Positions 62,008-62,894 of a DNA stretch of 62,894 bases are shown here, piece after piece (within the stretch, counting starts at the first letter, position 1; each line of letters starts with the position of its first letter). The stretch is taken from contig PNBD01000117.1 of assembly GCA_003135855.1 (NCBI GenBank), forward strand, positions 82,721 to 145,614. The letters are read 5' to 3'. The notes beneath the pieces were generated by a model, which was not told where the DNA came from, ran no database searches, and saw nothing but the letters and a program-made list of their open reading frames with translations. This DNA is from Deltaproteobacteria bacterium. Its GTDB lineage: Bacteria; Desulfobacterota; Binatia; Binatales; Binataceae. The translations under genes and the position numbers were made by a program.

Positions 62008-62832
62008 TCAGTTGCCGTAAAACTGATTGTTGTAATAGTTGCTCTGAACCACCGGCGGCTGAGTCGCCGCTGCCGAGCCCACCGCAGTGGCGAAAAGCAC
62101 GGTTCCCGCGAACACCACCGCCGCGGCGGTAAGCGCATTGTTTACGTTCTGGGTATGATTGACTTCAGCCTGCTGTTCTTGGGCGCTTGCCTCGGACATC
62201 GCGGTTCCCGCCTGCTGGCACTTCACGGGAATGTCGATCAATCTGTTTCCGAAAACCCTACAGTAGGAAATCGCGTTCTGTCTCTGCTGCTCGGTCATGG
62301 TCGCCGTCTGTTGCGCACCGGAAAATCCCGCGTTGGCCAGATTAGCCAGTTGCGCAGACGACGAGGGCTTCGAGCTTAGCAATCCGGCGAAACCAAGCAT
62401 CAGCTGACCAACTCGAGGAGCGGCCTGTTGTCGCAGAGGAGCGCACATTCCGAACACCGCATTCGTGAAATCCCGGTCGCTACGGCTTTCGGCGATCGCC
62501 TGGTAACCGCTGGACAATTGTCCCGCATCCTTCGCGAAGGCCAGCGCCACGCGGCGCTCCTGTGGAGTGCTGGCCGCGCTCTCAAACATTCCAGAGACGT
62601 TCGTTAGAACGACGCTTGCCTCGCCTGCCTGTCTCTTTACTTCCTGCGCGTTACCTATCGAGCCAGTGACGGCTTGGGCCTGCTGCGACGCAGACTGCTG
62701 CATCCACTGTTCTCGGTTGGGTGCACATCCGGGCAGTGTCGCCATGACTGCAGAAAGATACCCAACGAGACCGAGGGTGGCCGCGTGAGAGCTGGCTCCT
62801 TCGACCCGTGTGAGTGCGTGTCGCAGATTCAT
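62008..62832 (-). CDS. Putative lipoprotein, uncharacterised, Gln/Ala-rich
   Basis: 274 residues. The hydrophobic segment LGLVGYLSAVMATLPGC ends in a lipobox-like LPGC (cysteine near 36), following an unusually long 18-residue N-region. The mature part is helical and Gln/Ala-rich (SASQQAQAVTGSIGNAQEVK, MTEQQRQNAISYC). A hydrophobic stretch lies near 235-255 (LTAAAVVFAGTVLFATAVG), and the tail is Asn/Tyr-rich (YYNNQFYGN). Two pairs of cysteines (~130 and ~192/206) could form disulfides. No known family. It stands apart from the catabolic operon. Confidence 0.65.
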   Translation of the reverse strand: MNLRHALTRVEGASSHAATLGLVGYLSAVMATLPGCAPNREQWMQQSASQQAQAVTGSIGNAQEVKRQAGEASVVLTNVSGMFESAASTPQERRVALAFAKDAGQLSSGYQAIAESRSDRDFTNAVFGMCAPLRQQAAPRVGQLMLGFAGLLSSKPSSSAQLANLANAGFSGAQQTATMTEQQRQNAISYCRVFGNRLIDIPVKCQQAGTAMSEASAQEQQAEVNHTQNVNNALTAAAVVFAGTVLFATAVGSAAATQPPVVQSNYYNNQFYGN

Positions 62833-62894
62833 GTCGGATAGTTAACAGACTGTCGCTCGACCGACAAATTGTCGGATGGCTGCGTCCATGATGG

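Noticed and set aside
1-62894. CRISPR arrays, rRNA operons, toxin-antitoxin or restriction systems
   Set aside because: I found no regularly spaced repeats, rRNA-like sequence or recognisable defence genes. The YdaS-like regulator has no toxin partner next to it.

Overview
The window is about 62.9 kb of GC-rich, tightly packed Gram-negative DNA. It carries outer-membrane export genes (Wzi-type, Wza-type), lipoproteins and LLM-class flavin monooxygenases beside TIM-barrel amidohydrolases and a DUF1329 protein. That mix is typical of environmental deltaproteobacteria-like lineages such as Binatota (Desulfobacterota_B). This is an inference from gene content; there is no rRNA or other phylogenetic marker.

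Layout. (1) 1-3.7 kb: the early replication/recombination module of a prophage or related element, read leftward (ERF annealing protein, YqaJ exonuclease, HNH protein, start of a D5-like helicase/primase), with a divergent Cro/YdaS-like regulator. (2) 3.7-5.7 kb: a gene graveyard with a decayed transposase, a tRNA 3'-end-like fragment, the first ~40 codons of a CCA-adding enzyme and the C-terminal half of an ECF sigma factor. (3) 6-7.8 kb: a siroheme sulfite/nitrite reductase. (4) 8.3-47.1 kb: a very large surface-polysaccharide locus. The rightward half (8.3-19.7 kb) carries Wzi, a giant SLBB export protein, a lytic transglycosylase, a polytopic membrane protein, three methyltransferases and a GT2. 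The leftward half (19.8-38.8 kb) carries a UDP-HexNAc 6-dehydrogenase, a complete PglF/PglE/PglD/PglC set (diacetamido-sugar synthesis and initiating transferase), WecB, two GT4 enzymes, a glucuronyl C5-epimerase homologue, a two-domain dehydrogenase, Wzy- and Wzx-like proteins and a heparinase II/III-type lyase. The distal part (39-47 kb) carries an AsnB-type amidotransferase, three more methyltransferases, a secreted glycosidase-like protein and a Wzz-type chain-length protein. (5) 47.5-55.7 kb: two TetR regulators, a DUF1329 protein and a secreted protein sharing a promoter element, an enoyl-CoA hydratase, a VOC protein, a small lipoprotein and a large secreted protein. (6) 56-61.2 kb: a leftward catabolic operon of two amidohydrolases, an alpha/beta hydrolase and an LLM-class monooxygenase whose reading frame has an in-frame amber codon just after its apparent start. 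(7) 62-62.8 kb: a lipoprotein.

Working model. The locus would build a lipid-linked repeat unit starting with a phospho-diacetamido-sugar (PglC), add HexNAc-uronic acid(s) (WbpA-like, WecB), modify them by C5 epimerisation, methylation and perhaps amidation, flip and polymerise them (Wzx/Wzy/Wzz) and export through the SLBB/Wzi system. A uronate C5-epimerase and a heparinase-type lyase in the same operon suggest a glycosaminoglycan-like acidic polymer. I recognise no Wzc tyrosine kinase or Wzb phosphatase.
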